Counted from the stretch's first letter, positions 8,677-19,042 are shown. The stretch is 64,000 bases of DNA from an uncultured Clostridium sp. (GCA_947647595.1 CANSKZ010000001.1:138912-202911), one strand, 5' to 3'. Numbers and translations are program-made. The notes: generated from the sequence alone by a model not told the origin.

Positions 8677-10086
8677 ATGGAAAATACGCAAGGACAAAAA
8701 TTAAAAGAGGAGTTATTTAATGAGAAAAAAACTGGTTGGGAGGGAATGACAGAAGAAGTTAAAAATGCAGTTTTTAAGTTTGCAGATGAATATATGGATT
8801 ATTTGAATTCATCAAAAACAGAAAAAGAAATTGTAAAAAATTCAAAAGACATTTTGATAAAAAATGGATTTGTGGATTTGCAAGAAAAAGCAGATTTAAA
8901 AGCAGGTGACAAAGTCTTTTTTGTGAATCGAGAAAGAACAATATTTGCAAGTATTATTGGGGAAGAAGCTTTGGAAAATGGAATTCGCATGATTGCAGCA
9001 CATGGTGATTCTCCAAGAATTGATTTAAAACCAAATCCACTTTATGAAGATAGCGGTTTAGGATTATTTAAAACTCATTATTATGGTGGCATTAAAAAAT
9101 ATCAATGGACCAATATTCCACTTAGTATGCATGCTACTTTTGTAAAATCAAATGGTGAGAAGATTGAAGTAAATATTGGGGAAGAAGAAAGTGACCCAAT
9201 TTTCACAATTTCAGATTTATTGCCACATTTAGCAGCGCAACAAATGGATCGAAAATTGAAAGAAGGTGTGCAAGGCGAAGAGTTAAATATTGTGGCTGGA
9301 AGTATTCCATTTGACGATGAAAAAGTTTCAGATGCGATTAAGCTAAATGTTTTGAAATTATTGAATGAAAAATACGGTATCAAAGAAATTGATTTTATGA
9401 GTTCAGAAGTGGAATTTGTACCAGCGTATAAAGCGAGAAGTTTAGGCTTAGATAGAAGTATGATTGCCTCTTATGGGCAAGATGATAAGGTATGCTGTTA
9501 TACAGCTCTAAGGGGAATTTTAGATATTGGAATACCTAAAAATACAGCAGTTTGTGTGTTGACTGATAAAGAAGAAATTGGTTTTTGCGGTGTGACTGGA
9601 ATGGAATCAAAAACATTTGAATATTTTATAACAGAGTTATTGAACAAAGCTGGTCAAAATAAACCAAATGCTTTGGAAAAAGTATTTCATCATTCCAAAG
9701 TAATTTCAGCAGATGTTGATGGTGCCTTTGACCCAACATTCCCATCTGCTTTTGATAAAACAAATAGTTGCTTTATTGGAAGAGGTCCAACCATTGTGAA
9801 ATATACTGGTTCAAGAGGAAAATCAGGTGCTTCTGAATCACCAGCAGAATTTGTGGCAGAGGTGAGAGGAATTTTTGAGAAAAATGGTGTGATGTATCAA
9901 GCTTCCGAACTTGGAAAAGTGGATATGGGAGGTGGCGGAACAATTGCCGTTGTTTTGGCAAATCGTGGTATGAATGTGATTGATTGTGGTGTGCCAGTTT
10001 TATCAATGCATTCACCTTATGAAATCACAAGTAAATTTGATGTTTATCAAGCTTATAAAGCATATGAAGCATTTTACAAAGGATAG
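8677..10086 (+). CDS. M18 family aminopeptidase
   Basis: Metallo-aminopeptidase of the aspartyl aminopeptidase family, removing N-terminal residues from peptides in the cytoplasm. Metal and catalytic motifs are visible: AAHGDSPRIDLKPNPLYED near residues 108-126, TDKEEIGFCG near 306-316, and the C-terminal LSMHSPYE. Length of 469 aa is normal for the family. A strong GAGAGGAG precedes the ATG. No in-frame CGG. Confidence 0.92.
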   Translation: MENTQGQKLKEELFNEKKTGWEGMTEEVKNAVFKFADEYMDYLNSSKTEKEIVKNSKDILIKNGFVDLQEKADLKAGDKVFFVNRERTIFASIIGEEALENGIRMIAAHGDSPRIDLKPNPLYEDSGLGLFKTHYYGGIKKYQWTNIPLSMHATFVKSNGEKIEVNIGEEESDPIFTISDLLPHLAAQQMDRKLKEGVQGEELNIVAGSIPFDDEKVSDAIKLNVLKLLNEKYGIKEIDFMSSEVEFVPAYKARSLGLDRSMIASYGQDDKVCCYTALRGILDIGIPKNTAVCVLTDKEEIGFCGVTGMESKTFEYFITELLNKAGQNKPNALEKVFHHSKVISADVDGAFDPTFPSAFDKTNSCFIGRGPTIVKYTGSRGKSGASESPAEFVAEVRGIFEKNGVMYQASELGKVDMGGGGTIAVVLANRGMNVIDCGVPVLSMHSPYEITSKFDVYQAYKAYEAFYKG

Positions 10087-10112
10087 AAAATGAGAAAAAA
10101 ATGGAGGAATGA

Positions 10113-11201
10113 ATGAACAATTTACAAGCCTTATTAAGTCAAATCAATGTAAAGGATTTAATCAAATTTTTTAATTTTCAAATTGCCATTGCAATATTTC
10201 TTGTTTTTGTTATTTTTAGAGGATTATTCACAACAATTATTTTAAAAATCGTTTTTGCGATAACAAAACATAAAAAGAAAGTGAAAGAAAGTAGACTATA
10301 TAAAATTCTAAATCGCTTTTTCATATTTCTAGGACTATATTGTTCGATTAGAATGTTTGATATGAGTTTGAAAACACTATCTATTGTAAATACGATTTTT
10401 AAAATTATTTGCATCATTTTTATAACCAATATGATTAATTCATTTGTTACCAAAGATGCGAAATGGTTTAAACGCTATTTTCATAATCGCAAAAATGATG
10501 CTGTGAATAATTTTATGTGTAAAGTAATTAAATCAATTATTTGGATTATTTCAGGCTTTATTATCATAAAAGAAATTGGTTATGATTTAACGGATTTAGT
10601 AGCACTTTTAGGAATTGGAGGTGTGGTGATATCACTTGCTGCGCAGGATACAGTAAAAAGTTTACTTAGTGGAGTTGTTATTTTGACAGATAAACCATTT
10701 GACATTGGAGATTATATTGAAGTTGGTTCTTACAAAGGAACTGTGATTGATATGACCTTTAAAAGTATCCGAATCAAAGCAGTCGATAATTCGATTGTAA
10801 CCATTCCGAATGCTACCATAACAACGGAATGCATTGTAAATTGGAACAAATTAAAAAGTAGAAGATTGGAATTTGTATTAAATTTAAGTATGAATACAAA
10901 TTCTGAAAAAATAAAAAATGTTGTAGAAAAAATAAAATTGATACTAAAAAATAACGAAGATGTTTTACCAGAAACTGTCCAAGTGAGTTTGGATGGAATC
11001 TCAAGTTATAGCTCAGACATAAAAATTTTTCTTTATGTGAATGAAAAAGACTACATAAAATTTTTAAATATAAAAGAGAAAATCTATTGTAATATATTAG
11101 AATTAGTAGAAAGAGAAAATATTGATTTAGCTTACCCAACACAAACAGTATATGTAAAAAATGCACAAGAAAAAGAACCACAGAAAGGAGACGATTCGTG
11201 A
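10113..11201 (+). CDS. MscS-family mechanosensitive channel
   Basis: Membrane channel gating on tension. Several N-terminal membrane helices, then the pore helix region LVALLGIGGVVISLAAQDTVKSLLSGVVI. The beta domain (FDIGDYIEVGSYKGTVIDMTFKSIRI, VTIPNATITT) is the MscS signature. 362 aa. Its TGA stop overlaps the GTG start of the next gene (GTGA), so the two are translationally coupled. Confidence 0.92.
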   Translation: MNNLQALLSQINVKDLIKFFNFQIAIAIFLVFVIFRGLFTTIILKIVFAITKHKKKVKESRLYKILNRFFIFLGLYCSIRMFDMSLKTLSIVNTIFKIICIIFITNMINSFVTKDAKWFKRYFHNRKNDAVNNFMCKVIKSIIWIISGFIIIKEIGYDLTDLVALLGIGGVVISLAAQDTVKSLLSGVVILTDKPFDIGDYIEVGSYKGTVIDMTFKSIRIKAVDNSIVTIPNATITTECIVNWNKLKSRRLEFVLNLSMNTNSEKIKNVVEKIKLILKNNEDVLPETVQVSLDGISSYSSDIKIFLYVNEKDYIKFLNIKEKIYCNILELVERENIDLAYPTQTVYVKNAQEKEPQKGDDS

Positions 11202-11977
11202 GGGCATTAATAACAGGTGCTTCATCTGGAATAGGAAGAGATATGGCAAGGTATTTGTCAAAATTGGGGTATGATTTAGTGGTGGTTGCTCGCAGAAAGG
11301 ATTTATTAGAAACGTTAAAAAATGAATTGGCAACAGATGTCAAAATCGAATGCTTAGATATTGCCAATTTAGAAAATTGTAAAAATCTTTTTGAATCAAA
11401 TCAAGATATTGATATTTTAATCAACAATGCTGGATTTGGTGATTTCGGAAAATTTGATGAAACAGATTTAAACAAAGAATTATCCATGATTGATACAAAT
11501 ATTAAATCACTGCACATGTTAACTAAATTATATTTGAGAGAAATGAAAAAGAAAAATAAAGGTCATATTTTAAATGTAGCTTCTATTGCAGGATTTATGG
11601 CAGGTCCACTCATGGCGACATATTATGCCACGAAAAATTATGTGGTTTCTCTTTCCAAAGCAATCCATAAAGAATTAAAAAAAGATAATTCCAAAGTAAG
11701 TGTTAGTGTGTTATGTCCAGGTCCAGTTAATACTAATTTTGATAATGTCGCAAATGTAAAATTTAATTTAAAAGGCTTATCGAGTGAATACGTTGCAAAA
11801 TATGCAATTGATAAAATGCTTCAAAATAAAAAAGTGATTATTCCTGGGAAAATGATGAAATTAATTTATATGGGAAATAAATTATCACCATCAGCTTTAA
11901 GTTTGGAGATTGCTTACCATTCTCAAAAAAGAAAATCAAATGCACAGAAAGGAATCAAAAATGAAAAAACAAAATAA
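11198..11977 (+). CDS. Short-chain dehydrogenase/reductase (SDR)
   Basis: NAD(P)-dependent oxidoreductase of unknown substrate, 259 aa. Cofactor motif TGASSGIG at residues 5-12, structural NNAG (LINNAGFG), and catalytic Ser (NVASIAG) with YxxxK (YATKN). GTG start overlapping the MscS stop. Its 3' end overlaps the amylase start by about 17 nt. Confidence 0.92.
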   Translation: MRALITGASSGIGRDMARYLSKLGYDLVVVARRKDLLETLKNELATDVKIECLDIANLENCKNLFESNQDIDILINNAGFGDFGKFDETDLNKELSMIDTNIKSLHMLTKLYLREMKKKNKGHILNVASIAGFMAGPLMATYYATKNYVVSLSKAIHKELKKDNSKVSVSVLCPGPVNTNFDNVANVKFNLKGLSSEYVAKYAIDKMLQNKKVIIPGKMMKLIYMGNKLSPSALSLEIAYHSQKRKSNAQKGIKNEKTK

Positions 11978-13410
11978 TACAATGATGCAATATTTTGAAT
12001 GGTATTTACCAAATGATACCAAGCATTGGAACCGATTAGCAGAAGAAAGTGACCATCTAAAAAAAATAGGAATTAATTATGTTTGGCTACCGCCCGCTTA
12101 CAAAGGTTCTGGTGGACAAAATGATGTAGGATATGGTGTATATGATTTATATGACTTAGGCGAGTTTAACCAAAAAGGTTCTATCCCAACGAAATATGGA
12201 ACGAAAGACGAATATTTAACAGCAATTGATGTTCTTCGAAAAAAGAATATCAAGGTAATTGTGGATATTGTATTGAATCATAAAATGGGGGCTGATGAAA
12301 CAGAAGAAGTATTAGCGATTCAAGAAAACGTAGATAATCGAAATATCAGTATGTCAGAAGCCATGCCAATTAAAGCTTGGACGAAATATAATTTTCCAGG
12401 ACGAGGAGATACATATTCTAGTTTTAAGTGGAATTGGACACATTTTCATGGAGTCGATTGGGACGACAATACTGCAACTGCTTCTATCTATAAATTTTAT
12501 GGTAAACATTGGGACGAAAATGTTGATAAAGAAAAAGGTAATTTTGACTATTTGATGGGCGCTGATATTGATTTAAACAATCATGATGTAGTGGTAGAAT
12601 TGCAAAATTGGGGAAAATGGTATTTAGAAATTACCAATGCAGATGGTTTGCGATTAGATGCCGTAAAACATATACGTTCTGAATTTTTCCCAGAATGGAT
12701 TGAAGCGATATCAGAAGGTGCAAATCAAGAATTATTTGTAGTAGGAGAATATTGGAGCACCAATATTGATACATTAAATCAATACATAGAAAAATCAAAT
12801 GGATGCATGAAATTATTTGATGTTCCGCTTCACTATAATTTTTATCGAGCAGCTAATAGCAATGGAGAATTTGACATGCGAACCATATTTGATGATACTT
12901 TAGTAAGTCTTAATCCAGAAAAAGCAGTCACATTTGTGGATAATCATGATACTCAGGTTCGGACAAGCACTTGAATCTTGGATTCCAGATTGGTTTAAGC
13001 CAATTGCATATGCCCTTATTTTACTTCGAAAAGAAGGGATGCCTTGTGTATTTTATGGAGATTATTATGGTATTCCAGAAAAAGAAGTAACAGCCAAAAA
13101 TGAAATATTGGATCCAATTTTGGAAGCAAGAAATTTATATGCGTATGGTGAACAAGTAGATTATTTCGAAAATGCAAATGTAATTGGATTTGTTCGAAAA
13201 GGCGATTTTGAGCATCCAGATTCAGGATTGGCAGTGATTGCAACAGATACTGTTGGTGGAACAATCAAAATGAATATGGGGAATGATTTTGTAGGAAACG
13301 AATTTTTTGATTGTACAGGAAATATACAAGATATTATAATAATTGATGAAGAAGGAAATGGAGAATTTAGGTGTAATGATGGAAGTGTGTCAATTTGGAG
13401 AAAAAAATAA
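11961..13410 (+). CDS. Cytoplasmic alpha-amylase, GH13 (CGG +1 shift)
   Basis: Hydrolyses internal alpha-1,4 links. Start ATG 11961 follows AGAAAGGA. There is no signal peptide, so it resembles intracellular AmyA-type enzymes. GH13 regions: VDIVLNHKMGAD, DGLRLDAVKH with the nucleophile Asp, VGEYW with the acid/base Glu, and TFVDNHDTQ. Right after this motif the zero frame meets CGG (12960-12962) and stops 4 codons later. Skipping C12960 gives DTQV-GQALESW, matching the family's DTQPGQ-LES, and continues to a normal 482 aa. The C-terminal beta domain ends GSVSIWRKK. Confidence 0.88.
12960..12962 (+). other. CGG +1 frameshift site in the amylase
   Basis: Zero frame GTT-CGG-ACA-AGC-ACT-TGA terminates. 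+1 reading GTT-(C)-GGA-CAA restores the conserved Gly-Gln after the catalytic HDTQ motif. Confidence 0.78.
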
Positions 13411-13924
13411 TTTACAAAAAACAAAGATTATAGCTGCATTTGCTGGAACTGGAAAAACATATTGTGCTAAAAAACATGAAAATGTTCTAGATTTTGATTA
13501 TTTATTTTTAAAATTTTCCTATGAAGATGAATTACTGAAAACAAAAAAATTCGAAGAATTAAAAGGAATCAAAAAAGGGAGAAGTTTGAATCCACAGTGG
13601 CCACAAAATTTTATCACGCAGTTATTTGAAAATATGCAAAAATATGATGTAATTTTAATTCCGGCAAATGATGAAATTTTATCGTATTTAGAAGAAAATA
13701 AGTTAGATTATATTTTGTGTTATCCAAAAGTAGAATGTAAATCTATTTATATGAAACGATATTTAGATAGAGGAACAAACCAAGAATGGATTCAAAATAT
13801 GGATAAAAATTTTGAGGAATATGTGAAGGGATTTGATTTACTTAAATGTAAAAAAATCATTCTCGAACAGGATGAAACATTAGAAGATAAATTAATTGAA
13901 ATGAACTACATAAAAAAACTGTAA
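13376..13924 (+). CDS. Small P-loop nucleotide-binding protein
   Basis: Hypothetical ATP/GTP-binding protein of about 182 aa with Walker A FAGTGKT near residue 23. The rest is acidic with no recognised domain. The start is uncertain (two adjacent ATGs at 13376 and 13379) and overlaps the amylase end by about 35 nt, implying coupling. P-loop proteins of this size are often small kinases. A terminator overlaps its stop. Confidence 0.6.
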   Translation: MMEVCQFGEKNNLQKTKIIAAFAGTGKTYCAKKHENVLDFDYLFLKFSYEDELLKTKKFEELKGIKKGRSLNPQWPQNFITQLFENMQKYDVILIPANDEILSYLEENKLDYILCYPKVECKSIYMKRYLDRGTNQEWIQNMDKNFEEYVKGFDLLKCKKIILEQDETLEDKLIEMNYIKKL

Positions 13925-13946
13925 CAAACATGTTACAGTTTTTTAT
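13913..13946 (+). terminator. Intrinsic terminator
   Basis: A-run plus CTGTAACA (13919-13926), loop AACA, then TGTTACAG plus T-run. The gene's stop codon lies in the left arm. Confidence 0.8.
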
Positions 13947-14078
13947 TGTCTTGTAAAACATGAGTTTCCCTAGTAACATTTGTTTTAGAAAAAACTTCAG
14001 TTTTAATTTTTATTACGATTGTAAGGGGGAAAATTTTTAGAATAATTTTATAGAATAAACTTTGGAACAACTAGAAAT

Positions 14079-15395
14079 CTATGCAGAATAAATTTCTAGT
14101 TGTTGAGAAAAATAATCATTATTTTTTGTGGTGTGTAAATTCAAATTGTTATTTTTACTCAAGATTCTTTTTACTTCCCACAAGCCTAATCCAGTATTAT
14201 GAGGTTTTGTGGTAAAGTCTTTATCAAATATCTGATCAATGCAAATTTGCTTATTGGCATAAGTATTCTCGATAATAAGCATCTGCTTTTGATGATCTTT
14301 TTTAAAGGATATATTAATATTTTTTTCGTTACATTCTTTCGAAGCTTCAATAGCATTATCCAATAAGATACCAAGAATTCTAGTAAGTTCATAAATGTTC
14401 ATATTGAGGTTGCTCAAATCTAACATGACATCAAGATTAATATCAATATTATAACTATTAGCAAGATAATATTTATCAGCTAAAATATTATAGATAGCAG
14501 GATTATTAATTAATTCAGGATTTAATTTAGCAAGATTATTTGAATTAATACAATCTTTTGAAATTTGACTATAATATTTTTTTAAGCCGTCCATGTCATT
14601 TGTAATAACATATCCGCCAATAGCTTGTATGATATTATGAAAGTCATGTTTAAAAGTACGAGTATTATCATACATACTTAAAATTGTTTTATTACATAAT
14701 TTTAAATTATTGATTTTTTGTTTTGTATAAGCTGAATAACACAATTGTATAATTATTGTTAAAGAAAGACAGAAATATAGGTCTAATGCTAAAATATAAA
14801 AAATATTTTGACCGAATATTTCAAAAAAATAACTAGAAATAATACATACAATCAACAAATTTAAAATTGATATACCTGCGATTAAATTTGAAAATTGATG
14901 TAAAGAATGAATAAAAAGATTGTCTATCTTATAATATTTTGTGCAAATATATATAATAATTCCGACAATCGACATTAAAATAATTGAAGCAATGCTGCAG
15001 ATAGGCGATTCAATTATTTGTAAATTTAAATCACAAGAATTTATTATACATAGTGCATTAGAAATACAAAATTGTATATTGATTAAAGAAATAGTTAATA
15101 AGTTAAAAAAGCTAAGTGCTTTAAAACTTGAGATTCTTAAACCATAAATCATAAATAAAATAGAGAAAATTAGCATAAAACTATATGTATAAAAACGATT
15201 CCCTAATAGGTTACCTGTTATAAAACCAATGGTGTTAATGAATAAATAAATTAAATTGTTCTTTTTTGAAAGTTGTATTTTAAAAAAAAATTGGAAAAAA
15301 GTAAGAGATATTTCTATAAAGATAATTTCTATAACTAAATTAATCATAAAATTTTTTGATAAAAAAGTATTTAAAAATAAATTTAAAATATTCAT
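14079..15395 (-). CDS. AgrC-like sensor histidine kinase (GHKL type)
   Basis: Quorum-sensing-type membrane kinase, 438 aa. The start at 15395 is chosen because GGGGGAG lies just upstream. The first ~210 residues form six or seven membrane helices. The phospho-acceptor is His in TFKHDFHNI, followed by an N-box LLDNAIEAS and a G-box TGLGLWEV, the HATPase_c_5 pattern of AgrC/ComD. No response regulator or obvious peptide pheromone gene lies next to it, so it is orphaned within this window. Confidence 0.85.
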   Translation of the reverse strand: MNILNLFLNTFLSKNFMINLVIEIIFIEISLTFFQFFFKIQLSKKNNLIYLFINTIGFITGNLLGNRFYTYSFMLIFSILFMIYGLRISSFKALSFFNLLTISLINIQFCISNALCIINSCDLNLQIIESPICSIASIILMSIVGIIIYICTKYYKIDNLFIHSLHQFSNLIAGISILNLLIVCIISSYFFEIFGQNIFYILALDLYFCLSLTIIIQLCYSAYTKQKINNLKLCNKTILSMYDNTRTFKHDFHNIIQAIGGYVITNDMDGLKKYYSQISKDCINSNNLAKLNPELINNPAIYNILADKYYLANSYNIDINLDVMLDLSNLNMNIYELTRILGILLDNAIEASKECNEKNINISFKKDHQKQMLIIENTYANKQICIDQIFDKDFTTKPHNTGLGLWEVKRILSKNNNLNLHTTKNNDYFSQQLEIYSA

Positions 15396-15544
15396 AAAAT
15401 TTTCTCCCCCTTTAGTTAGTAAAAATACTACAAACGTAACAAACAATACTTTAAAACAAAAATTTACATTTGTCAAGACGTTTTTTGGAAAAAAATGAAA
15501 AAAATTTGCTAAAAATGTCAAAAAAGGGAGAAAATCCATTATTT

Positions 15545-15592
15545 TAAATAAAAATAGAAAAACGGAAACAAATCCAGAGATTTGTTTCCGCC
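15545..15592 (-). terminator. Terminator of the secreted-protein gene
   Basis: 11-bp perfect stem 15563-15573 with 15580-15590, followed on the minus strand by TTTTTCTATTTTTA. The 285 bases between the two minus genes hold this hairpin and the unmapped promoter of the kinase. Confidence 0.75.
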
Positions 15593-15680
15593 CAAAGATG
15601 GAAAATATTTTGACGATAAACTACGTAAATAAATTAAAGGGCTACCAAACTACTTAAAAATCAGGCGGAATTACATCATT

Positions 15681-16217
15681 TTAAGCGGTGCCATGTTGAC
15701 CAAAAAAGACTTCTACAGATTTACAAACTGTTGCATCGGTAGAGGTAAAGTATATCCAGTATTTGCCCTCAGGCAGATTCCAAGGAACTGTTCCAACACT
15801 GTCATCAGCAGTAAATGGAATATCCACGTCATATAATCCGCTTCCACCTCGCTGGCGTATGTGACAGATGACAGTATCTTTTGCGCCATTTTCGCAGACG
15901 CCATGAACTGTTATCGTATCAGCCGGTAATTGCAACGCAAAGGCTTCCATTGGTGTATTGCTGTAGAAATTTTTTTCTTTGAAAATTCCCACAATAGTTG
16001 GTCCAGTGACCCGGGTTTGCAAAGGTTCAAAGAACCCACGTTCGTCGGGAGTTTGGGCTAATGCATTGGTGAACCAGTTTGCTGTTTCTTGGCTCACGGA
16101 AGTCGGCGCCAAAACTGTCGGTGTAGCAGCCTTAACTGGTGAAACCGCCACAGAAAGGAACAATGCCAAAAGCATAGTTAATACAGCCATCTTTTGTAAA
16201 ATATTTTTCTTTTTCAT
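15681..16217 (-). CDS. Secreted protein of unknown function
   Basis: 178 aa with a clear Sec signal peptide: MKKKNILQK, a hydrophobic core TMLLALFLSVAV, and likely cleavage after VKA-A. The mature part is a mixed beta-looking domain with two or three Cys and no recognised family. Base composition is visibly richer in GC than the neighbours and it uses one in-frame CGG (16011-16013), so it is probably acquired. It lies upstream of the orphan kinase on the same strand but has its own terminator. Confidence 0.65.
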   Translation of the reverse strand: MKKKNILQKMAVLTMLLALFLSVAVSPVKAATPTVLAPTSVSQETANWFTNALAQTPDERGFFEPLQTRVTGPTIVGIFKEKNFYSNTPMEAFALQLPADTITVHGVCENGAKDTVICHIRQRGGSGLYDVDIPFTADDSVGTVPWNLPEGKYWIYFTSTDATVCKSVEVFFGQHGTA

Positions 16218-16450
16218 TTTTAAAGTATTCTCCTTATTTGTTTTTTTTGAAAAATAAAAATATTTCCATCTTTGTTCATATTACTAAATGACAAAAATTT
16301 TTAAAATTTGCCAAAAAGCAACATGAAATTACAAAAAGTGTCAAAATTTGACATTTGCAATTGTAAATAATATAATATACTTATTAAATAAAGTCAACAA
16401 AAACAATTCGACATTTTTTGACAAAAAAGTGTTTTTTTGATATAAAGGTA

Positions 16451-16500
16451 TTGACTTTTAGGGTCAAGTCATATAAAATATTATGACTACTAATGTAATA
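16451..16500 (+). promoter_or_regulatory. Promoter and putative BlaI operator
   Basis: -35 TTGACT (16451-16456) and -10 TAAAAT (16474-16479), 17-bp spacer. An imperfect dyad TATGACT (16482-16488) / TGTAATA (16494-16500) resembles BlaI/MecI operator half-sites (TATTACA/TGTAATA), placed to give autorepression. The rest of the 300-base gap (16218-16450) is AT-rich and contains a TGTCAAAATTTGACA palindrome that I cannot assign. Confidence 0.55.
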
Positions 16501-16518
16501 TGAAAATAGGAGGGAATT

Positions 16519-16884
16519 ATGGTAAAGATATCAGATGCAGAAATCGAAGTAATGAAGGTAATATGGAGAAGAAAAGAGGTAACTTCATTAGAAATTATTC
16601 AAGAATTAGAAGGGCATAATTGGAACAATAATACAATTCGAACATTAATTGGGAGATTAATTTCCAAAAAGGCTGTTGGAATTGCTAAAAAAGAAGGCAA
16701 AACTTATACATATGTTCCATTGATTAAGGAAAATGAATATAAAGCGAAAAAAACGAAAAATTTAATTCAACAATTACATCATGGTTCTTTTAAAGAAATG
16801 TTACTTAATTTTGTGGATAGCAATGAAATGACGAAAAGTGAACTGAAAAACTTGCTTCAACAAATAGAAGACAAAATAAAATAG
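16519..16884 (+). CDS. blaI: BlaI/MecI-family transcriptional repressor
   Basis: 121-aa winged-helix repressor. ISDAEIEVMKVIW at the N-terminus and the NNNTIRTLIGRLISKKAVG recognition helix are diagnostic. The C-terminal half forms the dimerisation helices cleaved by the partner protease. AGGAGG precedes the ATG. It is followed 12 bp later by its M56 partner. A possible operator overlaps the promoter. Confidence 0.93.
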   Translation: MVKISDAEIEVMKVIWRRKEVTSLEIIQELEGHNWNNNTIRTLIGRLISKKAVGIAKKEGKTYTYVPLIKENEYKAKKTKNLIQQLHHGSFKEMLLNFVDSNEMTKSELKNLLQQIEDKIK

Positions 16885-16896
16885 AAAGGGTGGTAA

Positions 16897-18258
16897 ATGA
16901 GTTTGATTAATTTTATGCTGTCTTTGTTTTATCAAATATTATATCTATCAATTGTAGCAACTGTGATTGGTGGTGTTATTTTATTGGTAAGAAAACTAAC
17001 GGATAAGAAACTTTCTCCGAATGCGAATTATTTAATTTGTTTGGTATTCTTAATTGCATTAATATTTCCAGTTGCTTTGCCAAGTAGAGTTAGTATTTAT
17101 AATTTAATTGATATTGAGAAGGTGAAATATGTAAGTAGTAAAGATGTTAACACCATTATGGGACTAAATGATGTTAATGAAGAAAAAGTGGTGAATCAGT
17201 TTAGGGTACAAGATTATAAAATTTATAGGAATTACATAACTATAGTAGTTGCTTTTATTTGGTTTATTGTTTTTGTTCTAAAATTGGTGAAGAAAATGAT
17301 TCTCTATTTTGCACTTGGCGGAAGTGTTGGAAGTGAAGTAATTGACGATGAAAGAGTAGAATTGATATTAGAAAGATGTAAAGAGAAGTTAAAGATAAAG
17401 AGGAAATTTAAGATTGTTAAGCATCATTTTGTGAAGACACCTGGAACAAGTGGAATTTTTAATGTGAAAATTTTAATGACAGATGTTGCTCTTGAGTTAG
17501 ATGATATGCAATTAAGCAATATATTTATACATGAATTAATTCATTACAAAAGAAAAGATAATGTTGTGAATTTTATCATGTTAGTTTTAAAATCAGTATA
17601 TTGGTTCAATCCAATGGTAGAAACGATATTTGAAATTATGAGAGATGACATGGAACTAGCAACTGACGAAATTGCAATTAGTAAATTAGATTCAGAAGAA
17701 CAAAGAGTGTATTGTAGATTGATGTTGTTATTTAGTGCAGTGCCAGCTTTACCAGATTTGAAGAAAGAAGAAATTTTAGGAATGGCATCAGGTGGTAAAA
17801 AGATGATTCAAAAAAGAATTGATATGATTGGTTTGCAACAAACATTTGAGAAAAATGCAAAAATAATTTTAGCAGTTACTGTAATGATAATTACATTTTT
17901 GTGTTTTGCATTTTATCCAACTTCATATGGAAGAAACTTAGAACCTAAGTTATATTGGAAATTAGAAAATGGAGAGAAGTTAGAATTAACAAAAGTACAA
18001 GGAAATTTAACGGAAGAAATTAATGAAGTAAGATTGACACCAGAGTCAGAAGTAAAATTGCAAATGAAAGAAGGAAAACCAAATGGATCTGTTTTCTTTA
18101 ATGTTATGAATTTAAGCACGATGGAATTTGAGAAAAGTGTTAATGTGTTGGATAACAAAATAAAGTATTTTGAAAGTGGAGAATATATTTATCAATTCAC
18201 AATACCTTATGGAAATAATCAAACCATTAACTATGCCATAAAGATTATAGTAGAATAA
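16897..18258 (+). CDS. BlaR1/MecR1-type M56 membrane metalloprotease
   Basis: Membrane signalling protease that inactivates the BlaI repressor. N-terminal membrane helices flank a cytoplasmic zinc protease domain with the HExxH motif HELIHYKRKD near residue 210 and the downstream Glu in MRDDMELATDE. A further helix (near residue 330) leads to an extracellular C-terminal part of ~120 aa. That part lacks the penicillin-binding domain of true BlaR1, so the signal is probably not a beta-lactam. 453 aa. Confidence 0.9.
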   Translation: MSLINFMLSLFYQILYLSIVATVIGGVILLVRKLTDKKLSPNANYLICLVFLIALIFPVALPSRVSIYNLIDIEKVKYVSSKDVNTIMGLNDVNEEKVVNQFRVQDYKIYRNYITIVVAFIWFIVFVLKLVKKMILYFALGGSVGSEVIDDERVELILERCKEKLKIKRKFKIVKHHFVKTPGTSGIFNVKILMTDVALELDDMQLSNIFIHELIHYKRKDNVVNFIMLVLKSVYWFNPMVETIFEIMRDDMELATDEIAISKLDSEEQRVYCRLMLLFSAVPALPDLKKEEILGMASGGKKMIQKRIDMIGLQQTFEKNAKIILAVTVMIITFLCFAFYPTSYGRNLEPKLYWKLENGEKLELTKVQGNLTEEINEVRLTPESEVKLQMKEGKPNGSVFFNVMNLSTMEFEKSVNVLDNKIKYFESGEYIYQFTIPYGNNQTINYAIKIIVE

Positions 18259-18278
18259 AGGGAAGAAGGAACAAAAGA

Positions 18279-18929
18279 ATGAAGAAAATAGTGATAAGTG
18301 TAATTTCAGTAATAGGAATCTTGTTTTTGGTAACGAGAATTTATCATTTTATTGTGATAAATCAAGTTTATAATGCAATGATGAGGTTTAATGAAGAAAG
18401 TAATAAATATTATTCGGTTACAATAAATGATTCCGATAAAAATGCAATAAGTGAAATAGCATTTGTGAAAGATAATATTACAAAATGTTGTGAACAGAAG
18501 AATGGAACGGATTTATATTGTGAGTGGAAGAATTTCGATCATAAAGAAAAGTATGAGATTGATTTTAAAACTAAAAGTTTCAAGAAAAGTACTTTGGCAG
18601 AAAATCAACAAAGTGTTTTAAGAAATTTGCCTAGATTAATATTAAATATTTACAAAGATGAAAAGTTTAGTTTTTATGAATTTCTAAAAATAAAATATGT
18701 TATACCAGTAAAATACCAAAATCAAAAATGTTATAAAATTGTAGGAAACAATGATACATGTATTGTTGATAGAGACAACTTTTTACCAATATTTTATTCT
18801 GTAAAATTTATGAAATCAGAACAGAGTTTAGAAATGGAAAATACATATGAATTCAAAATTGGTGAGGTAACAGACGAAGATGTTGCGTTACCAGATTTAA
18901 CAGAATATATAAATGAGAATGAAAAATAA
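18279..18929 (+). CDS. Membrane-anchored protein of unknown function
   Basis: 216 aa: one N-terminal membrane helix (residues 3-20), then an extracellular domain of beta character with several Cys. Outline resembles LolA-like lipid-carrier folds, but I cannot show homology. It is 20 bp behind the M56 gene with an AAGAAGG RBS and is followed by a terminator, so it is the third gene of the blaI operon. Confidence 0.6.
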   Translation: MKKIVISVISVIGILFLVTRIYHFIVINQVYNAMMRFNEESNKYYSVTINDSDKNAISEIAFVKDNITKCCEQKNGTDLYCEWKNFDHKEKYEIDFKTKSFKKSTLAENQQSVLRNLPRLILNIYKDEKFSFYEFLKIKYVIPVKYQNQKCYKIVGNNDTCIVDRDNFLPIFYSVKFMKSEQSLEMENTYEFKIGEVTDEDVALPDLTEYINENEK

Positions 18930-18947
18930 TGAAATAAAAATGTGAGA

Positions 18948-18983
18948 AATAGGAATATTATGCAGGATATTCCTATTTTATTA
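18948..18983 (+). terminator. Terminator of the blaI operon
   Basis: Stem AAATAGGAATAT (18948-18959) with ATATTCCTATTT (18967-18978), followed by a T-rich tail. Confidence 0.75.
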
Positions 18984-19042
18984 TGCTAATATTACAATTG
19001 TATTACAAAAGCATTACATTTATATAACATTGACGTAATTTG

